Shown piece by piece: positions 7,518 through 16,696 of a stretch of DNA of 64,000 nt. The position numbers and the translations under genes were made by a program. Positions within the stretch are counted from its first letter, which is position 1; each line of letters begins with the position of its first letter. Location: the NCBI RefSeq assembly GCF_000423925.1, contig NZ_KE384107.1:13552-77551 (forward strand), read 5' to 3'. The DNA is from Butyrivibrio sp. VCD2006 (GTDB taxonomy: Bacteria > Bacillota > Clostridia > Lachnospirales > Lachnospiraceae). The notes under the pieces were generated by a model. The model was given only the letters and a program-made list of their open reading frames with translations. It did no database searches and was not told where the DNA came from.

Positions 7518-10500
7518 TTATTTTACTTTTATCGTAATGGTTGCTGTCACTCCATTGTAGGATTTCACAGTGATCGTGGTAACACCTCTCTTCTTTGCCT
7601 TAATAAGGCCTGTCTTACTTACAGAAGCTATCTTTTTGTTTTTGCTTTTATATGTATATTTACTGCAACGCGATCCGCTGTTTACCTTAGGTTTCAACTG
7701 GTATGTTGACCCTTTCTTGAGGCTCTTGTTCTTAGCAATTTTCACCTTGGTAGGAGCCTTCTTGATATTCGCTGTAAGAGTTATGTTTACAACTCCGCTT
7801 CCTCTGTCCCAGGATGCAGTAACTGTGGCCTTACCCTTTTTAACACCTTTGATTTTTCCGGCTTTTGTTACCTTTGCAACGGATTTCTTACTGGATGCGT
7901 ATGTACCCTGAACCTTGCTACTAAGATCATTTGTAAAAAGCGAAAACTCATCAGTTCTGGTGCTAAGGCTCTCGCCGGCGCCCATAATATAATCCCAGGG
8001 AATCTCGCATGTACCGTTACAGCTTGCCGTATCATCAACATAGATTCCATAAGGACAGTCATGTGTCAGTATGTTTCCGGACATATCGTAAACAATTCCG
8101 CCGTGCCTTACTGCAATGCTGGCGTCCTTCTCTCCGCTGAAAGTATTGGAGTTTAAGTTTGATGCCTCACCGCCACCCTGAATAAGTATTCCGTAGCTGT
8201 TGTTGTTAAGGGTGTTACCCGTTATTACGGCACCTTTTGTATATAAAGTGTAAACATCGGCAAACACATCGTCCGCCCTGTAGTTATTCCAGTCATTGTA
8301 ACCATGAATGGTATTGTTACTTACTGTGAAACCGCTGGTTGTATAAAGTCCTCTGGGATAATCATCAGTCTCGTTATCGCTGTAATACCCGGAAAGCAGA
8401 ATACCGGTCCTGATACTGCTGTCTCTGTCAGCTCCTCCAAGCGTTATTGTATTACCTGAAAATTCCGTATTTGAAACGTAGGATAAGCTATTAACATTCA
8501 CCGTCTCGTCTTCCGTAGGATAGCCTGTGTACCAGGTGTATGTTGTAGTATCAATTCCTCTTCCGACATTAGTCAATACATTACCTGTTACCTTTGAATC
8601 CTTCCACATGGTACACATTACCGCTGTGTTGATGATGTTGGTAAATGTACAGTCATGAACATTTACATTGCTGTAATAGAAGGGACCAACAAGCGCTCCA
8701 TGGCTTCCAAAGCCCCTGTACAGGTTTGAGAAAGTACATCCGGAAACCTCAACATCAGAACATGGATAATCATCATATACAGGGTCCTGATCGTAGGTAA
8801 ATGAGCCTTCCTTCATAACATCAATCTGAAAAGCCTCAAGCTCATTGCTTCCATGCATTGTATCCTTAAATGTACAACCTGTCACTTTAACGCTTTTGCA
8901 GGCTGCAAGCTCCAACATATGGGGAGAAGCACCGCCCTGCAGTGTCACATTCTGAAGTTCAAGTCCTGTGAGATGTGCAAGCTTAATTAGTGAAGAGGTT
9001 GCAGAAACTCCTGCTCCGTCCCAGCAGCCGCCTATAAGCTTGATATTTTTGTAATCGTCATATTTTCCCTGAGCTTCAGCATCATTAAGCTTCGGAGCAA
9101 CCAACATACGACCGTCTTTCTGGTTAATAATGGTCACATTGTCCATCTGAATAGTAGTATTGGAGCCGATATGAAGCGGGTTGGTATCTGCTTTTTTATA
9201 ATAAGTTCCTGCAGGAATGATTATCCTGTAAAACTTCGTCTGATCAGTTTTAGTAACAGCCCAGGCTGTCTTTAACGCATCTTCCAGCACATTACGAAAA
9301 TCTGCCGTAAGCTCACTCGTCATTCCCGTAAGGTTTATTACTGTCTCATTTCCCGAAACTGTTGTCCTGTCATCAAATGAATATCTTAAAGCATTGACAA
9401 CAGCAAACTCAGAAAATGAATCTGTATCGAAGTCCAGGGTAATGTCCTGATAATATCCCTCAGGCTCTGAGCTCTCAAGAATTTTTGTCTGAAAATCGGC
9501 GCCATCCTTAAGCTGCTGCGTCTCAGGATCAATCATATCCTCTGAGACATATTTCTCAACTTCAGCTTCCCTTGGCATCTCAAGGTCTGAATCTTCCCTT
9601 GTAGCCTCGCTTGATAGCTCTTTTGGCTCCTCATCATGGATGTGAATAAGCTTAAGCTCTGTATCGCCTTCAAGCTCGCTCTGCTTTATTATCGCTTCAT
9701 CTGAGAGCTTAAGAGAGATATGTACACTTCCCTCTTGGGGCTGAATCTCTGTACCCGCTTCGTCAAATAGTCTGATGTCAAATACATCTGCAGAAACAAC
9801 AAGCTTATCAGTTGTCTCCTTAATTCTGTCGATCGCATCACTGTCATTATCAAGGAGCTCGATCTTTGCTGTTGTACCATCCGGAACTACATTCTCTTTT
9901 GCCGTCAGAGTGAAATGATAGCCCTCTGCATCCGCTTCGTAATGAAATGCTTCGCTTTTTAAAGGCTCCTTTTTTTCATCTTCAGCAGAAGTCTTTTCTT
10001 TATCTAAAGCTTCTTCTGACTCTTTAGCTTCTGAATTATCAGCATCCGCGCCATTACTCTCTGCGTCCTTAACTTCTGTATCCTCAGACACCTTGTTGTC
10101 AGTTTCCGAACCATTAGCCTCTGAATTATCAGCCTCTGTCTTATCTGTAGCTGCACTATCGGATGCAGAATTCGTATCCCTTGCGCTCTCGGCTTCAGAA
10201 TTCTCAACGTCTGAGCTCTGATCTGTTGTCTCACTTGTTGCCGAGCCCTCCGCTGCCTGTTCACTGTCCTCTGAACTACCAGTCACCAAACCTTCATCCT
10301 CTGAACCAGCATTTTGAGCTGCACCATCAGAAGCCTGTCCTTCATTATCTACGCTTTCTGAAGTATTATTTCCAGTCGCTGTATCATCTGTAGCCTGCTC
10401 TTCATTATCTGAAGAAGCGTTATCAGAAGCATTTTCTTCTGAGTTTTCTACGAATTCACTATCAATCGACACATCATTAGTACTAGCCGCATTTACATGA

Positions 10501-10574
10501 CTTCCGGAGAAACAGGTCGAAAAAGAGACCACGCCCACCAGAATCGCTGCAACAATCCGGTTATTAAATTTCAT
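7518..10574 (-). CDS. Large secreted surface protein: acidic low-complexity region, beta-helix, Big_2 domains
   Basis: About 1018 residues from ATG 10574; GGAGG 7 nt upstream makes this start better than the one at 10610. Signal peptide MKFNNRIVAAILVGVVSFST..., then about 180 residues rich in Ser, Glu, Asp and Ala (a flexible spacer), a beta-rich segment with EIQPQEGSVHISLKLSDEA, and a right-handed parallel beta-helix (about 420-850) recognisable from repeated VxVSGCTFxN / TGNTLxN turns. The C-terminus has Ig-like Big_2 modules (KSVAKVTKAGKIKGVKKGKA, then KKIASVSKTGLIKAKKRG). Such proteins bind or cleave polysaccharides at the cell surface; no catalytic residues are assignable. Related to the divergent neighbour at 10753. 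No LPXTG motif. Confidence 0.88.
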   Translation of the reverse strand: MKFNNRIVAAILVGVVSFSTCFSGSHVNAASTNDVSIDSEFVENSEENASDNASSDNEEQATDDTATGNNTSESVDNEGQASDGAAQNAGSEDEGLVTGSSEDSEQAAEGSATSETTDQSSDVENSEAESARDTNSASDSAATDKTEADNSEANGSETDNKVSEDTEVKDAESNGADADNSEAKESEEALDKEKTSAEDEKKEPLKSEAFHYEADAEGYHFTLTAKENVVPDGTTAKIELLDNDSDAIDRIKETTDKLVVSADVFDIRLFDEAGTEIQPQEGSVHISLKLSDEAIIKQSELEGDTELKLIHIHDEEPKELSSEATREDSDLEMPREAEVEKYVSEDMIDPETQQLKDGADFQTKILESSEPEGYYQDITLDFDTDSFSEFAVVNALRYSFDDRTTVSGNETVINLTGMTSELTADFRNVLEDALKTAWAVTKTDQTKFYRIIIPAGTYYKKADTNPLHIGSNTTIQMDNVTIINQKDGRMLVAPKLNDAEAQGKYDDYKNIKLIGGCWDGAGVSATSSLIKLAHLTGLELQNVTLQGGASPHMLELAACKSVKVTGCTFKDTMHGSNELEAFQIDVMKEGSFTYDQDPVYDDYPCSDVEVSGCTFSNLYRGFGSHGALVGPFYYSNVNVHDCTFTNIINTAVMCTMWKDSKVTGNVLTNVGRGIDTTTYTWYTGYPTEDETVNVNSLSYVSNTEFSGNTITLGGADRDSSIRTGILLSGYYSDNETDDYPRGLYTTSGFTVSNNTIHGYNDWNNYRADDVFADVYTLYTKGAVITGNTLNNNSYGILIQGGGEASNLNSNTFSGEKDASIAVRHGGIVYDMSGNILTHDCPYGIYVDDTASCNGTCEIPWDYIMGAGESLSTRTDEFSLFTNDLSSKVQGTYASSKKSVAKVTKAGKIKGVKKGKATVTASWDRGSGVVNITLTANIKKAPTKVKIAKNKSLKKGSTYQLKPKVNSGSRCSKYTYKSKNKKIASVSKTGLIKAKKRGVTTITVKSYNGVTATITIKVK

Positions 10575-10752
10575 CTCATACCCTCCAAATAAAAAAATGC
10601 ATGTTCTCATTTTACAAAAATTTAATGAGTATTAAAAGATTAAATAAAATTTCAGACTTTGTTAATTTCAATTATGATAACCCTTCGGTAAAATAATAAT
10701 ATTGATACTTCTCTACAATTTTGTGTTTTTCTATGAGAGGGGGTAATACTAA

Positions 10753-12435
10753 ATGATAAAAAGATTGTCTATTACTTTATCACTTATGCTGGCTTGTATG
10801 ATGATTCTGGGAACCACAAGCTTTGTATCCAAGGCTGAAGGTACATCCTATACCGTATCAAGCGGAGAAGAATTGAGGACGCTTTCCCATGAAATCGTTA
10901 CAGGCATCAAAACGCCCGGAACAATCACGTTATCTCAGGATATCACCATAACTGCTCCTATATGGCTTTCAAGTGATACGACCCTTGATCTTGGCGGTCA
11001 TACTCTGTCCGGAAATACCGGTAAATCCATGCTCTTTACAGATGCAGACTATGGCAATAATGTAGGTGGTTTTGAGAAGTACTCCAACATAACAATTATG
11101 AATGGCACCATAAAAAAAATCGACTCTACATCAACCGGCATGGTAATTTTTGGTCATGCCAATAACCTTAATGTCACAAACGTTACCTTCACCGGCGCTC
11201 AGAGCAACCATATGCTTGAGTTTGGTGCATGCAAAAAGGTAAACGTAACAGGCTGCACCTTTAAGGATGGCATTTATAAGGATGATAAGGATCTTGGTAC
11301 CTATGAGGCTCTCAGCTTCGATATAGCAGGTGATCACTTCTCAGTAGCTCCCATTGACTATACGCCCTGCGAAGATGTCACCATCTCAGGCTGCACCTTC
11401 AATAATGTTCGCCGTGCACTTGGCGCTCACAGAATAGAGGGCAACAACCTTTTTAAGAACATGACTGTAAAGGGCTGTACCTTCACAAATATCACAGGTA
11501 CTGCAATTGAGACCGTAGCATGGCAGGATGCTCTTATAGATGGCAATACTCTTAACGGAGTTGCATTTGGTGTAGACTGCAGAGTATCTGATCAGCAAAT
11601 CTCAGGCAGCCCCTCTGCATACGATACAAGAATTACCATTTCTAACAATAAGATCAACCTGAACAATTCCAGCGGCAAAAATCCATGCGGTATCCGTATA
11701 TCCGGTATTGGCAATACCAAGCTTAGCGGTTATACCGTTACAAACAATGAGATTAAGGGACCTCATGCCTACGCAATACATGCGGAAAATGTAAGGAACA
11801 GTACTGTTTCCGGCACGACATCTTCCGGTGCTGCAACTAACGGAATAAGAGTTGAAAAATGTGATGGCGTTACCGTATCCGGCAATAAGATAGATAAATC
11901 CAAGAGCCACGGCATTGCTGTCATCAGTAGTGAAAATGACATAATTAAAGAAAATACAGTAACAAATACCAAGGCTCATGGAATCTTCATTCAGGAGTCC
12001 AAGGGTACTGTAATTAGCCGCAACACCATCAAGAAAGTAAAGAAACAGGGCATCAGTGTCTACAAGAAGTCCGAAGTCGCTGAGATTTCCGAAAACACTA
12101 TTGTTAAGCCGAAATCAAACGGCATCGATGTTCAGGACAAGAAGAGTAAGGTTTTGGTAACCTTCGGTAATAAGATTACAAAACCCGGCCAGAAGCCTTA
12201 TGGTGGCTATGGTAAATACTTTGCAGCTGACAGCGCTCTCTTAACACTGAAAAAAGGTAAAACTGTATCAGTTAATACCTTTGGACAGAAGGGCAAAACG
12301 AAATGCAGTTCCGAGAATAGTTCCGTAGCAACCGTTGACAAATCAGGCAAGGTTAGTGCAAAAGGAAAAGGAACAACTGTATTGACCTTAAAGAGAGGAA
12401 AATTCTCTGCAAAGATAAAGGTTACCGTCAAATAA
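10753..12435 (+). CDS. Secreted parallel beta-helix protein with C-terminal Big_2 domain
   Basis: 560 residues with a clear signal peptide (MIKRLSITLSLMLACMMILG) and a GAGAGGGGG site upstream. Residues 40-460 form a right-handed beta-helix of about 22-residue turns (for example VTISGCTFNN, ITISNNKINL, DGVTVSGNKID). The last 80 residues are one Big_2-like Ig module (SSVATVDKSGKVSAKGKGTT). It shares phrases with the divergent protein at 7518 (ACKKVNVTGCTFKD against ACKSVKVTGCTFKD), so the two are paralogues; this one lacks the acidic spacer. Probable role: surface carbohydrate binding or a polysaccharide lyase/hydrolase-like fold. No catalytic residues recognised. Confidence 0.88.
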   Translation: MIKRLSITLSLMLACMMILGTTSFVSKAEGTSYTVSSGEELRTLSHEIVTGIKTPGTITLSQDITITAPIWLSSDTTLDLGGHTLSGNTGKSMLFTDADYGNNVGGFEKYSNITIMNGTIKKIDSTSTGMVIFGHANNLNVTNVTFTGAQSNHMLEFGACKKVNVTGCTFKDGIYKDDKDLGTYEALSFDIAGDHFSVAPIDYTPCEDVTISGCTFNNVRRALGAHRIEGNNLFKNMTVKGCTFTNITGTAIETVAWQDALIDGNTLNGVAFGVDCRVSDQQISGSPSAYDTRITISNNKINLNNSSGKNPCGIRISGIGNTKLSGYTVTNNEIKGPHAYAIHAENVRNSTVSGTTSSGAATNGIRVEKCDGVTVSGNKIDKSKSHGIAVISSENDIIKENTVTNTKAHGIFIQESKGTVISRNTIKKVKKQGISVYKKSEVAEISENTIVKPKSNGIDVQDKKSKVLVTFGNKITKPGQKPYGGYGKYFAADSALLTLKKGKTVSVNTFGQKGKTKCSSENSSVATVDKSGKVSAKGKGTTVLTLKRGKFSAKIKVTVK

Positions 12436-12489
12436 ACCTCTTCTGAACAAGTATAAGGAATTTTAAGGATCATCTCTCTACATATGATT

Positions 12490-12539
12490 AAAAAAAACAC
12501 CCCCGACCAGAAATCAATCATTGATTCTGTCCGGGGGTG
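12490..12539 (-). terminator. Strong intrinsic terminator of the teichoic-acid-like operon
   Basis: CACCCCCG (12498-12505) pairs with CGGGGGTG (12532-12539), with a further imperfect inner stem (ATCAAT/ATTGAT). On the minus strand the hairpin is followed by eight T. It sits 6 bp after the last gene of the operon. The plus strand lacks a T-run, so it is directional. Confidence 0.92.
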
Positions 12540-12544
12540 CTGCA

Positions 12545-14911
12545 TTATTCATCAATCTTTGTTCCGTGAAGTCTGGCATTTATATAACGAATCGGCCAGG
12601 TGACCTTCATTCCCACCTTATATGCAAATGAGTTTTTCATTCTTTCATATTTCTTCATAAGCCTCTGATACTTATCCTTATGGGTCAGGATAGTGTTGTC
12701 ATAGGCTCCGATTTTGTATTGAAGATAATCAAAAAGATACACTTCATAGCTCTCATCTCTGATAGTACTATATTTTTCTTCCTTATCAGACTCATAAATA
12801 TAGCCGGGCTCAAGATCATCAACTCCAAGCTTCTGCAAAGCCTTGTCTTTCATGTAATCAAATACAGCCTTGAAATTATCGATATTATTAAACTCGCACT
12901 GTTTTCTTAGACTGTAGAGATAACCCGTAAGAGCCTTATTCACGAATCCGCGCTTAACCTCTTCATAGATGCCCTTCTCTACCAGATAATCCTTGGCCTT
13001 TTCATAAGCATCAAATACATATAGAGGTGAAACATCAGTAGTTCTGGTGGTACTGGTTGCCTCATTTATTCTGTAATGAATGAGCTTTTCATTTACAATC
13101 GTAATACTCTTTGCAGCATACAGGGACACCAGTGAAAAATACGCATCATTTATCTTGGGCTGACTCTGGCACCTGATGTTATTCTCCATCAGGAAATCTC
13201 TTCTGTAGAGCTTATTCCAAAGCGGAAGTGCCGTCACAAGAATGAAATGATCAGGGTCGCTCTCATAATTGAACGGAACCTTCTCAGGGATCCACTCTTC
13301 ATTGAGCTTTCTCGTGGTCTCCATTATTCTCTTGGTTGCGCCATCGAAATTATTGCCGTTGCACAGACAGATGTCGGCTTTGTCCATCTCAGCCTGCTTA
13401 TACATCTTTTCAATGGCATCAAGCTCAAAGAAATCATCAGTATCCCAGAAGATTACATATTTACCCTTAGCAGCTTCAAGGCCTCTGTTTCTGGCATCAC
13501 CTGCATTGGAGTGCTTCTGCTCGATAAGGCTGATCCTTTTATCCTTTTCCATATATTTTCGGATCTTACTTACCGTATCGTCTGTGGATTCATCATCCAC
13601 AATAATGATCTCAATATTCTTAAAGGTCTGCTTTATTACAGATTTAAGGCACTCATCAATAAACTCGGAGACATTGTATGAAGGCATTACAATCGATACC
13701 TCAGGATCTGAACCGGCCTTCACATACTTTTGAATATCATTACCGAAGAAGTCCATGATAACTCGTTTTGTCGCATTACCATCACAGGATGCCATGAACT
13801 TGTTTCTGAACTCTCTGACAACGTTCCTGTCAAATCTCTCATCAATGTGCTTGATGTAATCTATCATCTCATCATTAGTAGAGAACACGGGACCCGGTGT
13901 CAGTTCATCGTAGTCATAGTAGAAGCCTCTCCAGTCAAAGTACTCATCAAGGTCAAATGCAAAGAATACCATAGGTCTTTCGAAGATTGAGTATTCAAAT
14001 ATAAGTGATGAGTAGTCAGATATGCAGATATCCGAGACGCAGAGCAGATCTTCGATTGAGAGTGAATCTGTTACATCAAAGGCAAAATCAGCATACTCTG
14101 CAGGAATCTGAGGCCTTTCGTGAGTAATCGGATGATGCTTGAACAGAAGGACATATTCCTCGTGGAAGTTTTCATAAAACTTTCCTATATCAAGCTCAGA
14201 TGGTGAAAATGCCCACTTTGTTCTTCCTCTGAAGGTAGGCGCATACAGCAGGATCTTCTTATCCTTACTTGCAGGAACTTCTTTTGCTACATTCTCTTTT
14301 GCCTGTGCTATGAATTTTTCATCATAGAATACGTCTGTACGACTGAGTCCTAAGGGCTTAATGCACTCGGGCTTGTCTTCCTTGCCCATAGCCTCTACGT
14401 ATGCCCAAACGATCTCAGGACTGCTTACGGTAACAAGATCGTAATCGGGATGTCCGGGATATCTGTCAGCAGTTTTTCCGGAGTCACCGAAAATCTTATC
14501 TCTTGTGCTTCTTCCAAACTTCTTGAAGGCACCGCAGCCATGCCATGTATTCATTATGTGCTGGCCTTCGCGCTTCTTTATTCCACCGGCTATATCAGAG
14601 CCTTCATTGAGGATGATATACTTGGAAGTCGCCGCATCCTTAAGAAAAGCGAATATCCTCCCGTATTTGTCCTTTCCTCTGGCGAATCCCTGCCTTATAT
14701 AATGAACCTTGACGTTAAGGTCATATTTCTCAGTAAGCTCTTTATGAAGAAGCTGAAAATTATTGGAAAGATTCGGGAGTCTCAGCTCCATGAATGTGAC
14801 CTTGTTTTCCTCAATTGGTGCTCTGGAACACATCCAAAAATAAATCTGGAAGATGATCTTTCTCGTTACAAACCTGAAAATGCTTCCATAAAGCTTTTTA
14901 AAAAATCTCAT
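12545..14911 (-). CDS. Bifunctional CDP-glycerol-type glycerophosphotransferase + GT2 glycosyltransferase
   Basis: 788 residues in two parts. Residues 1-395 match the TagB/TagF-type transferase family: TWHGCGAFKKFG, GLSRTDVFY, LLFKHHPITHERP and the ISDYSSLIFEYSIFERP block that holds the nucleotide-phosphoalditol. Residues 400-620 are a GT2 domain (VSIVMPSYNVSEF, IIIVDDESTDDT, WDTDD metal-binding motif), followed by an alpha-helical tail. It probably adds polyol-phosphate units and a sugar to the same cytoplasmic polymer. Last gene of the operon; its ATG overlaps the stop of the ABC ATPase (ATGA at 14908). The N-terminal half is a close paralogue of the protein at 16697. Confidence 0.92.
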   Translation of the reverse strand: MRFFKKLYGSIFRFVTRKIIFQIYFWMCSRAPIEENKVTFMELRLPNLSNNFQLLHKELTEKYDLNVKVHYIRQGFARGKDKYGRIFAFLKDAATSKYIILNEGSDIAGGIKKREGQHIMNTWHGCGAFKKFGRSTRDKIFGDSGKTADRYPGHPDYDLVTVSSPEIVWAYVEAMGKEDKPECIKPLGLSRTDVFYDEKFIAQAKENVAKEVPASKDKKILLYAPTFRGRTKWAFSPSELDIGKFYENFHEEYVLLFKHHPITHERPQIPAEYADFAFDVTDSLSIEDLLCVSDICISDYSSLIFEYSIFERPMVFFAFDLDEYFDWRGFYYDYDELTPGPVFSTNDEMIDYIKHIDERFDRNVVREFRNKFMASCDGNATKRVIMDFFGNDIQKYVKAGSDPEVSIVMPSYNVSEFIDECLKSVIKQTFKNIEIIIVDDESTDDTVSKIRKYMEKDKRISLIEQKHSNAGDARNRGLEAAKGKYVIFWDTDDFFELDAIEKMYKQAEMDKADICLCNGNNFDGATKRIMETTRKLNEEWIPEKVPFNYESDPDHFILVTALPLWNKLYRRDFLMENNIRCQSQPKINDAYFSLVSLYAAKSITIVNEKLIHYRINEATSTTRTTDVSPLYVFDAYEKAKDYLVEKGIYEEVKRGFVNKALTGYLYSLRKQCEFNNIDNFKAVFDYMKDKALQKLGVDDLEPGYIYESDKEEKYSTIRDESYEVYLFDYLQYKIGAYDNTILTHKDKYQRLMKKYERMKNSFAYKVGMKVTWPIRYINARLHGTKIDE

Positions 14912-15867
14912 TTCATATTTTCCTTAAGATATTTTTTATTTAATACATCCGGACAATTCTTCTGCAGAATATTGATCGCAGCGTAGATCGCAGATGACTT
15001 CTCTCCCTCTTCAAGGATCGCTTCAAGTCTTGCTGCTTCCTTGTTGCTCTCCGCCTCAAGTCTTGCCTGCTCCTTTATATGATGCTCTGCTGCCATTTTT
15101 TTAATATCTTCTTCATTTTGAGGCAGCATCTTGCTCTCAAGGAATTCCTCATAGGCATCAAGATAGAGGTCTTTTTCATCGGTAAACGCTATCTGGTTAC
15201 CGTGATCAAGCCACAATATTTTATTGCAAAGCTCTCTGACCTGGCTCACTGAATGAGACACAAGAATTCCCGTAACATCAGACTCAAGTATCTCCATCAT
15301 CTTGTCCTTACTCTTTTTTCTGAAAGCGCCGTCACCGACACTCAAAACCTCGTCCAGAATGATGATCTCCGGCTGACACTGGCTCGCAATAGCAAAGGCA
15401 AGTCTACTCTTCATTCCGCTTGAGAGCTGTTTGAAGGTATAATCTTCAAATTTCTCGAGCTCAGCAAACTTTATAATATCCTCGTATCGATCATCAATAT
15501 AATCCCTGGTGTAACCAAGCATTGCACCTCTAAGGTAGGTATTCTCTTTAATGGTCATCTCGGGATCAAATCCGCTGGCAAGCTCAAGGAAAGCAGCAAT
15601 TCTTCCCTTAGTCTTTACTTTTCCCTGTGCAGGCTTCATGATTCCTGTAATAGCCTTAAGGATTGTACTTTTACCGGCACCGTTTGTTCCTATAATTCCA
15701 AGCATATCGCCCTTTTCAAGTGAAAAGGTTACATCCTTGTCGGCATAAAATTCCTTAACCGTAAAATTACCCTTAAGTCTTCTTACAACATATTCCTTAA
15801 GACCTATTGATTTAAAATCACCGGTCTTATATATAACACTGACGTTTTTACATTCTATAACTGACAT
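14908..15867 (-). CDS. ABC transporter ATPase, TagH/Wzt-type polysaccharide export
   Basis: 319 residues. Walker A GTNGAGKST (60-68), signature LSSGMK (148-153), Walker B IIILDE (168-173) and the H-loop SHS. The placement of the signature and short helical region fits the TagH/Wzt subfamily that exports teichoic acids or O-antigens, not importers. After residue 235 a Glu/Lys/Ala-rich helical tail of about 80 residues replaces the large carbohydrate-binding domain of some Wzt proteins. Works with the permease immediately upstream (23 bp gap). Confidence 0.95.
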   Translation of the reverse strand: MSVIECKNVSVIYKTGDFKSIGLKEYVVRRLKGNFTVKEFYADKDVTFSLEKGDMLGIIGTNGAGKSTILKAITGIMKPAQGKVKTKGRIAAFLELASGFDPEMTIKENTYLRGAMLGYTRDYIDDRYEDIIKFAELEKFEDYTFKQLSSGMKSRLAFAIASQCQPEIIILDEVLSVGDGAFRKKSKDKMMEILESDVTGILVSHSVSQVRELCNKILWLDHGNQIAFTDEKDLYLDAYEEFLESKMLPQNEEDIKKMAAEHHIKEQARLEAESNKEAARLEAILEEGEKSSAIYAAINILQKNCPDVLNKKYLKENMK

Positions 15868-15890
15868 ATCCTACTCTCTCCAAATAACAC

Positions 15891-16682
15891 TTACAGGTAG
15901 TATATAAACTCATTGTTGTACTTCTTGTATACCCATGATCCAAGCGCAAGATAGAAAAGTGCATAGAACAGACAAAGTCCATGATACTGTAAGGAAGGAA
16001 TTGTCATATCTATAACTATTGTCCTGAAATACTTGATCATTACATATACAGGATTTAGTAAAAACATTGTCTGAACCTGAGTACTAAACCTGTCAACAGG
16101 ATAGAATATCGCAGACAAATAGGTGAGAAGTGTCAGGAATACATCGTATAAATACCTGATATCTCTGAAAAACACAAATAATGCCGACAGAATCATTCCT
16201 ATTCCTATATTCATTATAGTAAGACATACTATAGGGAATATGAGCATGAACATCTTCGGCGTAAACTGGATTTTATCCAAAATACAGAACAAGAAATAAA
16301 CTATCAGCGTCAGCGCAAAATTTACCAACGCTGAAATATTCTTTGACAACAAGAATAAATACTTTGGCAGATTTATCTTTTCAATTATCTTGGCGTTCTT
16401 CATTAGTGAATCCATACCGTTTTTGGTAGCTTCCTTATAAAAAGCCATAACAAGGTTACCACTAAAGAGGTATGTTGTGTAATGCTCCATATTTCTGCTG
16501 AAAAACTTTGTAAATACAATCTTCATTACAAGCAGTGTAAGAAGCGGTGACAGTACGCTCCATGCCATTCCAAGAGAGGTTCTCTTATACTTCTGCGAGA
16601 AGTCTCTTTTTACAAGTTCACTGAAAAGGAACTTATACTGTCTTATAACTCTAATCCATTTTTTAAATAACTGTTTAATCAT
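15891..16682 (-). CDS. ABC-2 type permease, TagG/Wzm-type polysaccharide export
   Basis: 263 residues with about six membrane segments and the ABC-2 hallmark near the N-terminus (ELVKRDFSQKYKRTSLGMAWSV). Family members form a channel with a TagH/Wzt-type ATPase and carry lipid-linked teichoic acid or O-polysaccharide across the membrane. Gene order permease then ATPase, with the glycerophosphotransferases on both sides, supports export of a polyol-phosphate polymer. Confidence 0.95.
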   Translation of the reverse strand: MIKQLFKKWIRVIRQYKFLFSELVKRDFSQKYKRTSLGMAWSVLSPLLTLLVMKIVFTKFFSRNMEHYTTYLFSGNLVMAFYKEATKNGMDSLMKNAKIIEKINLPKYLFLLSKNISALVNFALTLIVYFLFCILDKIQFTPKMFMLIFPIVCLTIMNIGIGMILSALFVFFRDIRYLYDVFLTLLTYLSAIFYPVDRFSTQVQTMFLLNPVYVMIKYFRTIVIDMTIPSLQYHGLCLFYALFYLALGSWVYKKYNNEFIYYL

Positions 16683-16696
16683 TTATTATCGCCTTT

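Noticed and set aside
10004-10393. Overlapping frames on both strands across the acidic repeat region
   Set aside because: Composition-driven shadows of the Ser/Glu/Asp-rich spacer of the large surface protein.
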